Positions 23,698 through 35,790 of a stretch of 64,000 nt of DNA are shown piece after piece. How positions within the stretch are numbered: position 1 is the first letter of the stretch; every line of letters begins with the position of its first letter. Position numbers and translations under genes: made by a program. This stretch comes from Hymenopellis radicata (Eukaryota; Basidiomycota; Agaricomycetes; Agaricales; Physalacriaceae): contig JADNRX010000008.1 of NCBI GenBank assembly GCA_015501595.1, positions 310,001-374,000 of the forward strand, read 5' to 3'. The notes beneath the pieces are model-generated. The model was not told where the DNA came from. It saw nothing but the letters and a program-made list of their open reading frames with translations, and made no database searches.

Positions 23698-26284
23698 CGT
23701 TAGGCCGCTGCGGGCAGTATCGGACGCGGGGGGGTTATGATATGGTTGTTGGTAGAAAGGAAGGAAAAATCACGCTGCTTTGGATATATCGGTCAGCGGT
23801 CCACCAGCTACGGAGTGATCGACGGAAGAATATAGGTCCACAAAGCAAACAAAGCAAGGTTCGTGCTGTGGTCGCTGTCGACGACCACGGCCTGGGCGGA
23901 GCTTGCTATGTGTAACGACGAGCTCGACAGTCAAAATGACGTTGGGTGTAAACAGTAAAACGAACGAGGGCCGTTTTGTTGACGCTCCGAAGCTCCGGAT
24001 CCCAATGCAGCCCTACCAGGGCGCCATCACCCGGCATCACCCGCACCTCGCGGCCCGGCTGATTTAATTCCCTCCGCGTCCACTGCTGCCTACTGTGGCG
24101 CAATGCGGGGTAATCCCTGCCCACCACATGCCTTTTTCTCTCTACCCGGCCGAGTCTCTCGTCCCCAATATCTTTCATATGATCAATACACGCCCCCCGC
24201 AATCCATTGATGCATCTCCACAACAAGTCACCTGCTAAACGACCCAATGTATTCCGGCTGATTCCCCGCATTTTTCATACTCGGGGAAATACAGTCCCCA
24301 TAACCGGCCCTCCTACGGCATCAAAAAGTAACGTTGTCAACAGACACCCACTGGCCTCGTGATTCGCCGATTTCCCCACACGCCAAGCTTCGACGTGTCA
24401 TACAACAGCATTCGTCCCACTTTGGCTGTATGTTCCCCAAACGACCTCTTTTTCGCGTCCACCTATCCTCGCTTCATCACGCCGCTCGTCCTAATTAATG
24501 TACTTGCGGCCCAGCAATACTAGAAACCTTCTCGATCCAAAGCGCGCTAATTCAGCTATTGACTCACATCTCTAGGAGCGCATCGACGCCTCTTTTTTTT
24601 CTTCCGTCGGAATAGGACTAGCGTGTCGTTCCGTGAACGGAGATGCGTACGGTGTAAACAGTCCATATTTGGACATCTACACTCCCACGTGTTCACGATA
24701 GAATCACACACTCAGCTGCAGGAGTCAGGAGCCTTTGGGAATCCCGACGTGGGTTCTTGCCTCCTTTCATAATGGCGGGGAAACTCTCTTCCGCGCATTT
24801 CCAGCTCTTCCCAAGACCCAAAGAACACAATCCTCGAGGTGGCGCCACAGTGCTATCCGCATTCGAACTACTCGCCCGCACAGCCCTAACGTTTTGACAG
24901 CCTCCTTGGCACATGCACGTTATTCCTGTTTCCTATTTCTGTTCAGTTGCTCGTTGCATCCTAGGAATGCGGGTATCGAGGCGCATAACCGAGACCACTC
25001 CTCGAATCGAAAAACGCGTCAACAAAGTGAGGTCCGTGATACCTTTACAATTACTAGCTGGTGAGGAGGTCTCCTCCAGACCACGATCGACTTATCATAT
25101 GCGTATGCCACCGAGACCACCGATAAAGGTTATAATTCATTGTCTCCGGGCTTCAAGGCGGGTCTGGTCTGCCTTTCAGCGGATCATGAAGATGCAACCC
25201 TTTGCGGAAGAGCACCGAGATATATCCAACACCATCCGACCGATTTTTTAGTGATTAAAGCGGATTAGAGCTGATTCAAGTCTACGACATGTTTGATATC
25301 ATGATGGAGGTGTGGTGGAGGTGGAGCGGCACATCCACCTGGAGCTAGTCTCGAACCAGCTCGACGCCGGTTTTTTGAGGGCCATGAGGACACCGGCGCA
25401 GACTGGCAGCGGTCTAAACTGGAGCGGAATCAGAGATGGAGAGACAGGATCCGCAATCATGGCGCATTTACATCTCCGGCCCCGAACGCTCGCGGAGCTT
25501 GCTCAAGCTGGGCAGACCCGGAAGTCATCATTCTCCGCCTGTTCTAGTGAAGTGAAAGATTGAACAATCACGTTGCTTGCATTTGGAACCCCCTAGGCCT
25601 GTGATTGGCAACCATTAGTACCAGTGCAGGACGCTCCTGGACAAACCGGTGCTCTCAAGTCACCTCAACTCACAGGCGGGAAGTGTCGAAACAAGAGTCG
25701 GAACGGTCAGATGATCGGTGTCGGGTAGTATTGGAGTTCCCCGCTGAAGCAATGCCAGTACGGGAATGTCAGTTTTCGCTAGCAACCATTCTAACGTCTT
25801 ATTTCAATACATACGCGTCAGGATCCTTCCGCGAGTTCGAAATCTTCCGAGACAATCTCCGGTAATATGGGCTACATTGTTTTCAAAAAGTAGTCGTCTG
25901 CAGACGAGATGCTGGCAGCCGAATACTCTTGGTCCGTAGAACATAGAACAGACCCGCATCCGTACAATTCGACGCGCCGGAAAACGACGAGTGCCAAGAT
26001 TCGTGAGATATCCTTGTTGATGTATTTCGAGAAATGAACGTATACTAGTCCAATGAAATAACCTTTCCATCCGCTTGAGACGATATGTCACTATCAGTGC
26101 CCATACATGAAGAGGAAAGGAACGACATACGCGCATCCAACCCAAGACTGTATAGTTCAAAGTTGAGGCATCTTGCAGGCAACGGCGAGCCGGACCGGGC
26201 CTGCATCAGACCGCTCGATCGTGACAGACATACCGGGTCTCTTTTGTACTGCGTCCATCGATAGGATCCACCACTAGAGGACAA
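23698..26284. other. Long intergenic region
   Basis: About 2.6 kb without a supportable gene. It contains the REG1 promoter on the left and, from 26221, the upstream part of the inverted repeat shared with the second F-box copy. Short frames (24735-25064, 25804-26160 on the minus strand) show no motif or intron pattern. Confidence 0.4.
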
Positions 26285-28069
26285 ATGCCGAGTGTCCTTC
26301 CCCGAGATGTGCTGTGCGAAGTGTTCCGCCATGTACGTCTGTCATAGCCCCTCAAGAACTTGCCTTGTTAACATAAGGCCGTGCCCTAGGTCCACTCTGT
26401 CCAAGACCTCAAGTGCGCGCGCCTAGCGTGCGGTACATTGCGAGATATTGTTTCTCCGGGCCTGTTCTCTGATCTGGAGGTTGTGTTGTACGACTGGGTG
26501 CCAGCTCATGCGCAACGAAAGCTGCCGTTTCTGACAGCCGTAGCGGAGCAGAAAACCGCTGTTGGCAAATATGTCAAATCGCTTGTCATTAAAACTGTAT
26601 TCGAGGAGACTCTGTACAACGTTACCCGCGATTCTACTATCCGCCGTCTATGGGATTGTGCTACCAACAAAGAAAACCGATTCTTTAAAAAAGTGGTGTC
26701 GTTACTCCTTCGAGCATCATCACATCTCGTGTCTCTGCGTGCTTTCTGGTACGTCTATTCACTGCCCACGTCTATCCTTCCAGGGCTAATGTACTGTATA
26801 CCAAAGCTGGACAAACCGTTTAATATACCCAACAGACAACACACGCATGGCTTGCTTGTTCGAGCGATTCAGCCCTGTTATACGCAACCTCAGCCGCCTA
26901 CCATCCCTCCGACGCGTCGTCGTTTCAGGCACGTGGATGCAGCCTTCTGTCACTCATGTTGATTTTAGCACCTTCGGTGGTTTGGAAGATTTCGAGTATG
27001 AAGGTCTGTCCTCTGGCAACGCAGCACGGGATGTACCCGCCGTCATATCAAAGAGTCCCAACCTCAAGCGACTTCAGCTTCGAACTTGGTGGCTCCCAGT
27101 TAGGGGTGTCACACTCCCAACTGTTCGCGACCTGATACCGATTCCGTCTCTCGACCGAATATCCTTGCGCGAATTTTACATTGAATCTGTTCCATTCGCC
27201 CCAGAGGACGTCTCGATTCTTCTTCCCTACGTAAGGGACGCTACTAGTCTCACCTTCAAAAGGACGCAGGTTCCAGACAGGTTATGGGAGCTACTCCCAC
27301 CTGGATGTGCTAGACTTAAGACCGGAGACGCAGTTGTCCGCGATGCCTTTCTAAACTATATCGCTTCGTATTCTGGCCTCGAACTGCTAGATTTCGTCAT
27401 GCATCCCCTATTTCAAGAGGGTGAAAGCACAAGGACATGCAGGTTTTGGACGGAAATTCTTCCTCATCATTATTCCTCTCTTCGGAGTCTTGTCGTGACG
27501 GCTCGAGTGCCTGGAGGCTGGTGTCTCGATGATGAAAACTTTGATGCTCTTAGTCTCTGTCATAGACTGAGAGTACTCTCGATTACTGTTGATTGGGCGC
27601 ATATCTCTGTGCTCGGTTCTGCAAACATTGTTGTAAGATGTTTCTATTATGATACCCTTTTCAACAATACTTACTTTTGACTGTGCTTGTGACAGCGGCG
27701 TCTCTTGAATCAGCTACCTGCCAATGTGTGGCCAGACCTGAAACTACTAAAGTTGGGCTCAGTTCGCGGAGAAGAAATGCGGCAGATGGTTCACCGAGAG
27801 TATTCGGTTCATAGGGACGGCGATTACGCTTCTTATAGCATTGAAAAGATTGTAATGGAGACATACTACGTGAGTCTACCTGAGCCGAGGAGGTCTATGG
27901 AACTCTCGGTTGATCACTCGTTCACGCTACGTCGTGAATCGGATGATGAGTCGGGTATTTTCATTTTCCATCAGGTTCGCTCGGCCCCATTGGATGCTTG
28001 GCAGTGGGCTGAATAGGTGTATATACAACTTGTAAATATTTTCTGAGAATGTGCTTAGTCATCTGCCTT
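26221..28069 (+). repeat. Inverted repeat, left arm (F-box copy A)
   Basis: About 1.85 kb homologous, in reverse orientation, to 31885-33751. It includes roughly 60 bp upstream of the F-box start (ACATACCGGGTCT) and about 50 bp past the stop (to CTTAGTCATCTGCCTT). Introns are conserved in position, so this is a segmental DNA duplication. Confidence 0.9.
26285..28016 (+). CDS. F-box protein, copy A of an inverted pair
   Basis: Four exons (26285-26332, 26390-26748, 26807-27632, 27696-28016) join in phase to about 517 residues. The N-terminal F-box is minimal: MPSVLPRDVLCEVFRHV followed by DLKCARLACGTLRDIVSP. The rest is Leu-rich-repeat-like (RNLSRLPSLRRVVVS, FSTFGGLEDFEYE, SPNLKRLQL, GLELLDFVMHPL, WPDLKLLKL) and ends WQWAE. 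This is presumed to be a substrate adaptor of an SCF ubiquitin ligase; the target is unknown. Intron 2 uses a CCAAAG acceptor with a nearby CTAATG branch site. This copy has an uninterrupted frame, unlike its partner at 31942-33686. Confidence 0.85.
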
Positions 28070-28088
28070 CTTTTACCCCCCTTCCACG

Positions 28089-29452
28089 ATGGGGAACAGT
28101 CCTTCCAGCTCGCAGATTAAAGACGGCCGACGACCTGTGCTGGGCGTTCCGCAAAGGGCAGCACCGTCGCCACCGCCGGGACAGCGGGCCGTCCACCGCT
28201 CTCTGCGCCACAAGAAGGGCTCGCTTGAGCTGCCCGACCTCCAAGGTTATTACGAGCCCCAACCTATTCCCATTCCCCGTGTCAATGCCCGCCCCGCCGA
28301 GCGCCCCAAAACCCGCGGTCCGTCGTCTCCGGCATGGGGCAGCTCGCTGGGCAGTCTACCCCCGCCGCCGCCAGTCCCGCCCCCGTCGATCAACAGCAAT
28401 CCCAGCCTCGAGCTGCCCGATGAGTTCACAGGCAGCCAGCCCTCGTACGAGCAGAACATTGTCCGCAGCACGCTGCCGCTGCCCCTCGCCATCGCAGGCT
28501 CCTCCGAAGAGCTCGTCAGCGAGGAGATTGAGACACCCATCGTTTGGAACGGTGGCGGAAACACCGTCTTTCTTGCCTTTGCCAACGACATGGAGACTCT
28601 CATCCCCATGGAGCGTGATGGCGACCGGTTTATCGCCAAAATCAATCTGCCTCGCGGTACGCACCATGTCCGGTTTATTGTCGACGATCAGTCGCTCGTC
28701 ACGGACGACATGCCCAAGGCCGTGGATGACCAGGGAGCTATGGCCAACTACGTTATCGTAGGCCTTAGTGCGATAAACAACCCGTTGCCGCCGACTGCCA
28801 TGATTCCACCTGGGCACACGCCCCTCCCTCGACCCCCAAGCTTCTGGAGCTCGTCGTCCAATGGCCCCATGAAACCATCCCCCATTCCCAGGTAGGCTGG
28901 ACCAATGTCATTCCCCTCGAGCTCACAGAAGCTGCGGCGATCGAGGAGGCCTTTATCACGTCCTACAATGCAAACGCGTCCTACCACTCCAATGCCACTA
29001 CTGGTGGTCCTCGCGTCCCAGCTCTGCCTCCTGCCCCAATGCTTCCCAGGCACTTGGAGAAACAAATTCTAAACTCGGGCAGCAGCTCCAACTCGTCCAA
29101 CAGCAAGGAAAAGCGCCGGGGGCGGCACGGGCATCGCCATCGTGGCGATTCCATACCCGAGAAACCAGCAGAGGAACCGCGTATCTTGCCTGTCACCACC
29201 GCCAGTGGGACGGACATTAGCAATCTCGGCCCAGGAAACTTGAGCTCATTGTCCGAGCCGCCTCAATCGTCTTCACCTTCTCCGCAAGACGACGCCCTGA
29301 TTTCCGACGACAACAGCATCCTCCCCGTTCCCAGTCATGTCATCCTGAACCATCTCAGCACAGGCAGCATCCGCAACCGTGTGCTCGCGGTGGCTGAGAC
29401 CGTTCGGTACAAGAACAAATTTGTTACGACGATTTACTACAAGCCCACATAG
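28089..29452 (+). CDS. SNF1/AMPK beta subunit (Sip2/Gal83 type)
   Basis: A scaffold and localisation subunit of the Snf1 kinase complex. MGNSPSSSQ starts with a Gly-2 N-myristoylation signal as in yeast Sip2 and mammalian beta subunits. A Pro-rich linker follows, then the CBM48 glycogen-binding domain (ETPIVWNGGGNTVFLAFAND, INLPRGTHHVRFIVDDQSLV, DDQGAMANYVIV). The C-terminal ASC domain that binds alpha and gamma subunits is clear: GWTNVIPLELTEAA, LPVPSHVILNHLST and VRYKNKFVTTIYYKPT. The N-terminal frame ends at a TAG at 28893 just after SNGPMKPSPIP, while the ASC half reads in another frame. One base seems to be missing in CCCCC/CCC around 28880-28890. The gene is broadly conserved and both halves are well preserved, so assembly error is the likeliest cause. 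Confidence 0.88.
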
Positions 29453-30640
29453 AGACATTTTGTTTGGATATACGTGTATCTCTAGAGCCCTTCACTTTGT
29501 ATCTCATGTAACACTATCCCTGCGCCACATTCAGTGGTTTGGCTGTCTTTAGTCCCTCTAGTCCGCGACAGTTGGGTTCTGCGGTGCCTTGACAGACATG
29601 CGCGAAATGTCTGAGTTGGAGAAGAAATTGTCAAGTTTTGGCGGATTCAGTGTGTAATTGTACAAGTATATTGCAAGAAAGGTGTATCGACCAGACCTTT
29701 TGAAGTAGAAGAAAGTGGCACGTATATTCTCAGATGCTGTCGCGTCTCCGCATTCTTGGGAGGGTGCAAGTACGTTTACATTTTTGTTTTCTCAATTCCG
29801 TCTCGAACTGATCTTAAACAGCCGGTGAGAATCCAAATATTCCGCATACAGTATGAACTTTTTTTTTTGATAGAGCGTTTCCCTTTCTAACAATAACGCG
29901 CAGGGAGAAACGGCATACACGTTCTTTGGGACGAAAGGAATAGTGTACCTCAGCAGATCAAGCTCGTGAATGAGGTTAATAAGAATCGTGCAGCCGCTCC
30001 CTCCTTGCGCCAGCTTCCTGCGTCGGCAAAGTACGACATGGGCTTGAGCGTTGTCCAGCTCCCTTGCACGGCGAGAACTACGCGTCGTTGAACGATAAAT
30101 AGGTTAGGTTGAATGAGGGACCCAACCTTTTCCTAGGCTGCCAGCTTTGATCATCCCGGGCCCTTTGGCTGCGACGGTGTATGGGTTGAATCGGCGGTGG
30201 TGTCGGCCTGCACCAACTTCAACCCAAGACGTGGGTAGTATTTGGTGTCGCAAGAATCGCGCCGTCGACCTGGACCTCTCCTTTAGATCGCGCTGAGATT
30301 GTGCTCTGAAAATCGGCGAAGTACACAAGATGATGTTTCTGCGCCAGGGCCTGCCCAGCCGGCGCGGGATCGACGATGCAGGACACTTGCACTCCAAACA
30401 GTGTTGCGTGTGTCGAAGATCAATAAGCTGTTACAAAAAGTCAGCAGCGTTCCTTGGCAGGGAGGTTTTCACCTACTCACCCGCTCGCACCGATGAAACA
30501 GATAATCATCTTCAGTCTATCATGATGGGGAGGTTCAAGTCAAAGTGTCTCTATCCCGCACGTTTTAATCGCGTCGATTGCTGAGATGTTGGAAAAAGTC
30601 AAGGAAAGGGTTGTTCCCTTGGGCAAGTCTACAAGCAAGG
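29453..30640. other. Intergenic, possible small spliced ORF
   Basis: A minor candidate starts at 29734 (MLSRLRILGRV) with GT-AG introns near 29770-29822 and 29850-29903, but three acceptor/frame combinations are possible and none gives a recognisable protein. It also holds the 3' flank of the SNF1 beta gene. Nothing else is visible. Confidence 0.3.
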
Positions 30641-31574
30641 CTAGGAATTCGAGTCTAAATCGCGCAGTACACTCTCATCGGTATCTGCTTGTCGTGGCGG
30701 CACAGGAGCCGCCATATTATCTTCCGTTTGCCTCAACCGCCCCTCTCTCCGTAAACAGGAATGAACAAACCCCAAGAACCCGCCACCTTCTCCCTCAAGC
30801 TCTTCCAATAGCCTATGGTCGTTGAACTGCAATTGATATTCGAGACCGTCACAGAAATCGCGAATGTTGCTGATGTGGGTACGCATTTGTTTCTGGAACG
30901 CGTCATTCTTGTCTTTGTCTGCGTCCGGAGGGGGATTCGCGCGAGGAGGAGGCAGTACGGGACGAGGTATAGCAGGTGGGAGGGGAATAGGGCGGAACAA
31001 AGGAGGAGGAGGAAGAGTAGACCATGTCGCGTGAGGCGGAGGGAGTGGCGGCATACATGATGTTGATGGACACGCTATCGGAGGACGTGCTACTGGTAAA
31101 ATCTGTAGTGGCATGTCCTGATATGGCTCGTGGCCAGTTGCGGCAAAGTGGTGCAAGCGCACGGTAACGACGCGAGAATCAGGGCGTGACTCGACATCGC
31201 AGGATGAGATGAGCAGGCGGCTACGACATGGGTAGCGTTTCTTGGCCGCTGTCTCATTAAGGGCGAGAATAGCGCGTTCTGGGTGTCGATGCACATGTGC
31301 GTCGTCCTGGCTGCACCACATACGCGTCTTATGACCGTTGTTGATTTGAGGATGATCCTTTACGCTGCGCGACAACGCTTATGTAGTGCTTCCAGACGCG
31401 GTCATGCAGATGGTGTACTCACGTGAATCGATACCCGCAAGCCTTCCAGATGTCATTCGCGACGTGTTTGATACGTTGCTTGTCGAGTATAGGCGGATTA
31501 TTCGCGACGGTGTAGGTGCCAGCGAAATCGACTTGTTTGTGGGCGAGAAAGCAGCTCTTCAAAGCGTTAAGCAT
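30641..31574 (-). CDS. Agaricomycete family protein with Cys/His-rich core, Pro-rich tail
   Basis: I recognise the pattern as a family recurrent in Agaricomycetes without established function. Two exons are joined by a 57-bp intron (31374-31430) to give IWKACGYRFT/VKDHPQINNGHKTR. Landmarks are RIKHVANDIWKACGYRF, then GHKTRMWCSQDDAHVH, KKRYPCRSRLLISSC and VVTVRLHHFAATGHEPYQDM. The Cys and His order (C...H.H, C-x7-C, H-H...H) resembles WRKY-GCM1/FLYWCH-type zinc-binding modules found in transposase-derived proteins, which is inference. The second half is Pro-rich, then a short helix (MRTHISNIRDFCDGLEYQLQ). The start at 31574 is the first ATG; an upstream exon cannot be excluded. Confidence 0.55.
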
Positions 31575-31884
31575 TTCCTGACTGCTTGAGTATTCCGTTG
31601 CCTGTGCATTACGAGATTGACGAGTCAATGTCAACAAGCAGGAGACCAACGCACTTTGGCTATTCGCTTTTTTCCAGGCGGCGGGGTGAATGAGCTGGGG
31701 CCCGCAACTCCAACTTGGTACAAGTCAATCGTTTGGACTTTCCCAATTGATCTCGACCATGCTCGGGGCGAGGGTCAATAGTTCTATCTGTGGGAGACAT
31801 CAAGGTGCTCTTCAAGTTACTGGCTGGAATATGAAGTTAATCATAAATTAGTCAGCGCGGCAGCACTAACTTCATCGGCGCGCA
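31575..31884. other. Intergenic
   Basis: Short gap between the Cys/His-rich gene and the right inverted-repeat arm. Nothing is recognised. Confidence 0.4.
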
Positions 31885-33751
31885 AAGGCAGATGACTAAG
31901 CTCATTCTCAGGAAATATTTACAAGTTCAAAGTTGTAAGACCTATTCAACCCACTCCCAATCATCAAACAATGATACCCAGAAGGCCGGGGGATTCTGAT
32001 GGAAAATAAAAGTACCCGACTCATCATCCGATTCACGTAGCGTGAAAGAGCGATCAACCGTGAGTTCCATAGACCTCCTCGGCTCAGGTAGACTGTCGTA
32101 GCGTGTCTCCGTGACAATCTTTTCAATGCTATAAGGAGCATAATCGCCTTGCCTATGAACTGCAAACTCTCGGTGAACCATATCCCGCATTTCTTCATTG
32201 TGAATGGAGGCCAACTTTAGTAGTTTCAGGTCTGGCCACACATTGGCAGGTAGCTGATTCAAGAGACGCCGCTGTCACAAGCACAGTCATAAGTAAGTAT
32301 TGTTGAAAAGGGTATCATAATAGAAACATCTTACAACAATGTTTTCAGGACCGCCCACAGATATATGCGCCCAATCAACAGTAATCGAGAGTTCTATCAA
32401 CCTATGACAGAGACTGAGAGCATCAAAGTTTGCATCATCGAGGCACCAGCCTCCAGGCACTCGGGCCGTCACGACAAGAGCCCGAAGAGAGGAATAATGA
32501 TGAGGAAGAATTTCCATCCAAAACCTCCATGTCCTTGTGTTTTCCTGTTCACCCTCAAATAGCGGGTGCATGACGAAATCTAGCAGTTCGAGGCCAGAAT
32601 ACGAAGCGATATAGTTTAGAAAAGCATCGCGGACAACTGCGTCTCCGGTCTTAATTCTAGCACATCCAGGTGAGAGTAGTTCCCATAACCTGTTTGGAAC
32701 CTGCGTCGCTTCGAAGGTGAGACTAGTAGCGTCCTTGACATAGGGAAGAAGAATCGAGACGTCCTCTGGGGCGATTGGAACACATTCAATGTGAAATTCG
32801 CGCAAGGATATTCGGTCGAGAGACGGAATCGGTATCAGGTCGCGAACAGTTGGTAGTCTGACATCCTCCTCAAATTGGAGCCTCCAGTCCCCAAGCTGAA
32901 GTCGCTTGAGGTTGGGGCTCTTTGATATGACAGCGGGCACATCCCGTGCTGCGTTGCCAGAGGACAGATCTTCATACTCGAAATCTTCCAAACCACCGAA
33001 GGTGCTAAAATCAACATGATTGACATAAGCATGCTGCGTACACGCGCTTGAAACGACGACGTGTCGGAGGGACGGTAGGCGGCTGAGGTTGCGTATAACA
33101 GGGTTGAATCGATCGTACATGGAAGTCATGCGTGTTATGTTGTTCACGTCTCGTACGATTAAAGGCTTTGTCCAGCTTTAGTATACAGTACATTAGCCTG
33201 GAAAGATACACGTGGGCAATGGAAAGACGTACCGGAAAGCACGCAGAGACACGAGATGTGCCGATGCTCGAAAGCAGTACCGACGCCACTTTTTTAAAGA
33301 ACCGTTTTTCTTTGTTGGTAGCACGATCCCATAGTCGGCGGATAGTACCGTCGTTTGACCGAGCCTCGAATGGATGTCTAATGATAAGAGATTTGACATA
33401 TTTGCCAACAGCGGTTTTCTGCTCCGCTATGGCTGTCAGAAACGCCAACTTTCGTCGCGCAGGAACTGGCGCGAAGTCGAAAAACACAACCTCCAGATCA
33501 GAGAACAGGCCCGGAGAAACAATATCTCGCAATCCACTGCACGCTAGACGCGCACATTTAAGGTCTTCGAGAGCATGGACCTAGGGCCATGGCCTTATGT
33601 TAACGAGCCGACTTGTTGGGGGACTGTGACTGACTTACATGGCGGAACACTTCGCACAGCACGTCTAGGGGAAGGGGGCTCGGCATTTGTCCTCAGTCAA
33701 CTACGCCCAGAGAGGTGGGTATGGACGCCGCAAAACAGACCCGGTATGTCA
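31885..33751 (-). repeat. Inverted repeat, right arm (F-box copy B)
   Basis: Reverse-orientation counterpart of 26221-28069, separated from it by a spacer of about 3.8 kb containing the SNF1 beta gene and the Cys/His-rich gene. Coding identity is high but clearly below 100 percent. Confidence 0.9.
31942..33686 (-). CDS. F-box protein, copy B (frame-broken)
   Basis: Paralogue of the gene at 26285-28016 in inverted orientation. It starts MPSPLPLDVLCEVFRHV (33686), and the first intron conserves both position and flanking sequence. It continues HALEDLKCARLACSGLRDIV, then FFKKVASVLL. At 33271-33273 there is one extra base compared with copy A, which throws the frame into a truncated tail. After the second intron the original frame resumes (RNLSRLPSLRHVVVS, FSTFGGLEDFEYED, SPNLKRLQLGDW, GLELLDFVMHPL, WPDLKLLKL) and ends SLFDDWEWVE. 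Apart from that base the gene looks intact, with several substitutions and small indels that keep frame. It is either a recent pseudogene or carries a sequencing error. Confidence 0.75.
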
Positions 33752-34209
33752 CGAGCCTTTAAGAAGTTTAACGCTCGTGATGAAGGCCCGGTCCGTGCCG
33801 ATGGGCGACGTACATTGATCCCATTGATAGCATACGGTCTACTCTGGGCTGAAGGTCCCATTTGAGAAACGGAAGGCTGTTTATGAGGCAGCCCGAGAAC
33901 TGGGTTAGGTCTAGCCAATAACGCGTAGAGGGCGTCGGAAATTGGGAAGAAGTTTTGATAGCGGTGTCAGGACAAGGTGAACAGATGAAAGCAAGATGCG
34001 TGACTTCCTAATCCGGCACGTATCGGTGTTCAAATGCGAACCTCGCCCCGTCCTTGACAGGCTTAGTCTTGCGCCCTCCCCCCGTGTTCTGTAGTATGTT
34101 GCGCTCACTTGACACCATCTACTTGTATTGACTTCAAGATCGAATGTGCGAATACTTCCGGGCTTTCAAAATGGAACCGGCAGGATTTCATTGTAACTAT
34201 CGACACGCA
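33752..34209. other. Intergenic
   Basis: Promoter side of F-box copy B and 3' flank of the aminotransferase gene. Nothing is recognised. Confidence 0.4.
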
Positions 34210-35790
34210 TCATGACCTGATAATCTGCTGCATTCCCTTCGTCTTATTGAGCTCTTCCACAATCTCAAAACAAACTTCCTTCAGCGCCTTCCCAAATTTC
34301 TCGAAATCGGATAGCTGCAAGAAACAATCATACCGTCAGAATGTAAACCGCGTGTATGTGGTTATGGACGAACGTCGTTAAACACCTGCGCGCTGCACCT
34401 TGTCCACCAGAGGCTGTTGTGGTAGTACTGCGCACCGAACATGTTCCTCTTAACGAGGAGTTTCTCCTTGAACATCATGTCCATTTCGGCATACGCGTAG
34501 TTTGGCGGTATGGGGAGTTGTACGTTGACCTTGTTAAGCGTCGGAAGGGTCCTGACAGCAGCAAGAGAGATGCATACCATAGCCGCTGTGAACTCGCCAT
34601 CGGGATCCATGACACGCGTACCTAAAATCTCCGCCAGCTTCTTCCCGCCCTCCATGGCGAGTTTGTGGCAATAGTCATTGATTTTGTGTTCTCCACCGAG
34701 CCATGAACGGAAAGCAAGAGCGTCGGGAACCGTCAAATAGGGAACCCAATCGATGGTGCCGTTCCCTGAACACGAATCTGAGCAACAATACACGAGCTCC
34801 ATACAAAACTTACATTCATATTGGTCTACAAAGTTATATTCCCCTTCCTTACGGTCTTTGGGCGAGATGTAAGAATGGGCCGTCGGGAATGAAGACGTGA
34901 CAATGTGTTGATTGCGCTTCGGCACGTACATTACCGCCACGCTGCGTTTCGCGAAGAGCCATTTGTGACAGTTCTACAACGAGTTTAGTGCAGAATGAAT
35001 CACGTCGGAAGAGATGATGGCTTACGGATATCCAAAAATCGGGTTTGACCTCATCTAAGTTGATGTCGACTTGCTGCCCAATGGTGTGGGCTGCGTCTAT
35101 GATGCTCCAAACGTCTTGCTCCCGACACGCTGCAGTCATATCTTCCCATGGAAGCAGACAACCGGGGTTGCTTATAAGTCCATCGATCACCGCGACAATC
35201 TTAGCATTCGGACCCGCACTCGCGCGCACCGAAGCAAGATGCTTACGCCACGCCGCGCTAACCTCTGCATGGCTCGTCGGGAAGAGGATAGAAAACTGGG
35301 ACACCGAAGGATGAGGAGGGATATCTGAGAGGTATGCTGCCGTCCTGGATATAGAATTGTACGTGGTGTTGCAAATGATAATAACGTCGCCCTCGTTCCA
35401 GAGAAAGTTCCTCATGACGGTGTTGATTCCGTGAGAGGCGTTTGGGACCAAGACTACTTCGTCGACGTCCTTTACGCCGATGAGGGAGGCGAGCTGTTGG
35501 CGTGCAGCGACGAGCTTGGGTTGGTACTTCAAGCGGAGCCATAGATCGGGGCAGGACTCGATCTGGTCACCCAGTTCAATACATGCGTCGCGCACCGGGC
35601 GAGGACACGATCCATACGAGCCTTGTTCGCGCACTATTAAGCCTCGAGGAAGAAGACGGATATAGAACGCACCATGATTTAGATTGACGTAGTTCGGATC
35701 GAACAGAAAGAAAGGAAGGATAGCATGCCCAAAAGGAGGTGGGGGTGAAGAATGGTAAGGTTGGCTCATTTGCGAACTTGAGCTGCCCAT
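34210..35790 (-). CDS. PLP-dependent aminotransferase class V (isopenicillin-N-epimerase/Egt2-like)
   Basis: A fold-type I pyridoxal-phosphate enzyme. It starts MGSSSSQMSQPYHSS. Four introns splice in phase: NLNH-GSYGSCPRPVRDA across the first, PDFWIS/NCHKWLF across the second, QYEW/NGTIDW across the third and RCSAQ/LSDFEKFG across the last, which ends IIRS. The cofactor aspartate and its surroundings are in DAAHTIGQ. The Schiff-base lysine is in NCHKWLFAKRS, and substrate and PLP contacts are in LVPNASHGINTV. The family includes isopenicillin N epimerase, cysteine desulfurases and the ergothioneine C-S lyase Egt2. Sequence alone does not decide; Egt2-like C-S lyase activity is one possibility. 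No Egt1 gene is in this window. The frame is intact. Confidence 0.88.

Noticed and set aside
29734..30091. Small spliced ORF starting MLSRLRILGRV, considered as a small mitochondrial protein
   Set aside because: Splice phases allow three different products and none matched the conserved residues of small mitochondrial families I know.
26221..33751. Inverted F-box arms as terminal inverted repeats of a large transposon
   Set aside because: The arms are full intron-containing genes, there is no transposase in the spacer and no target-site duplication is visible. A segmental inverted duplication is simpler.
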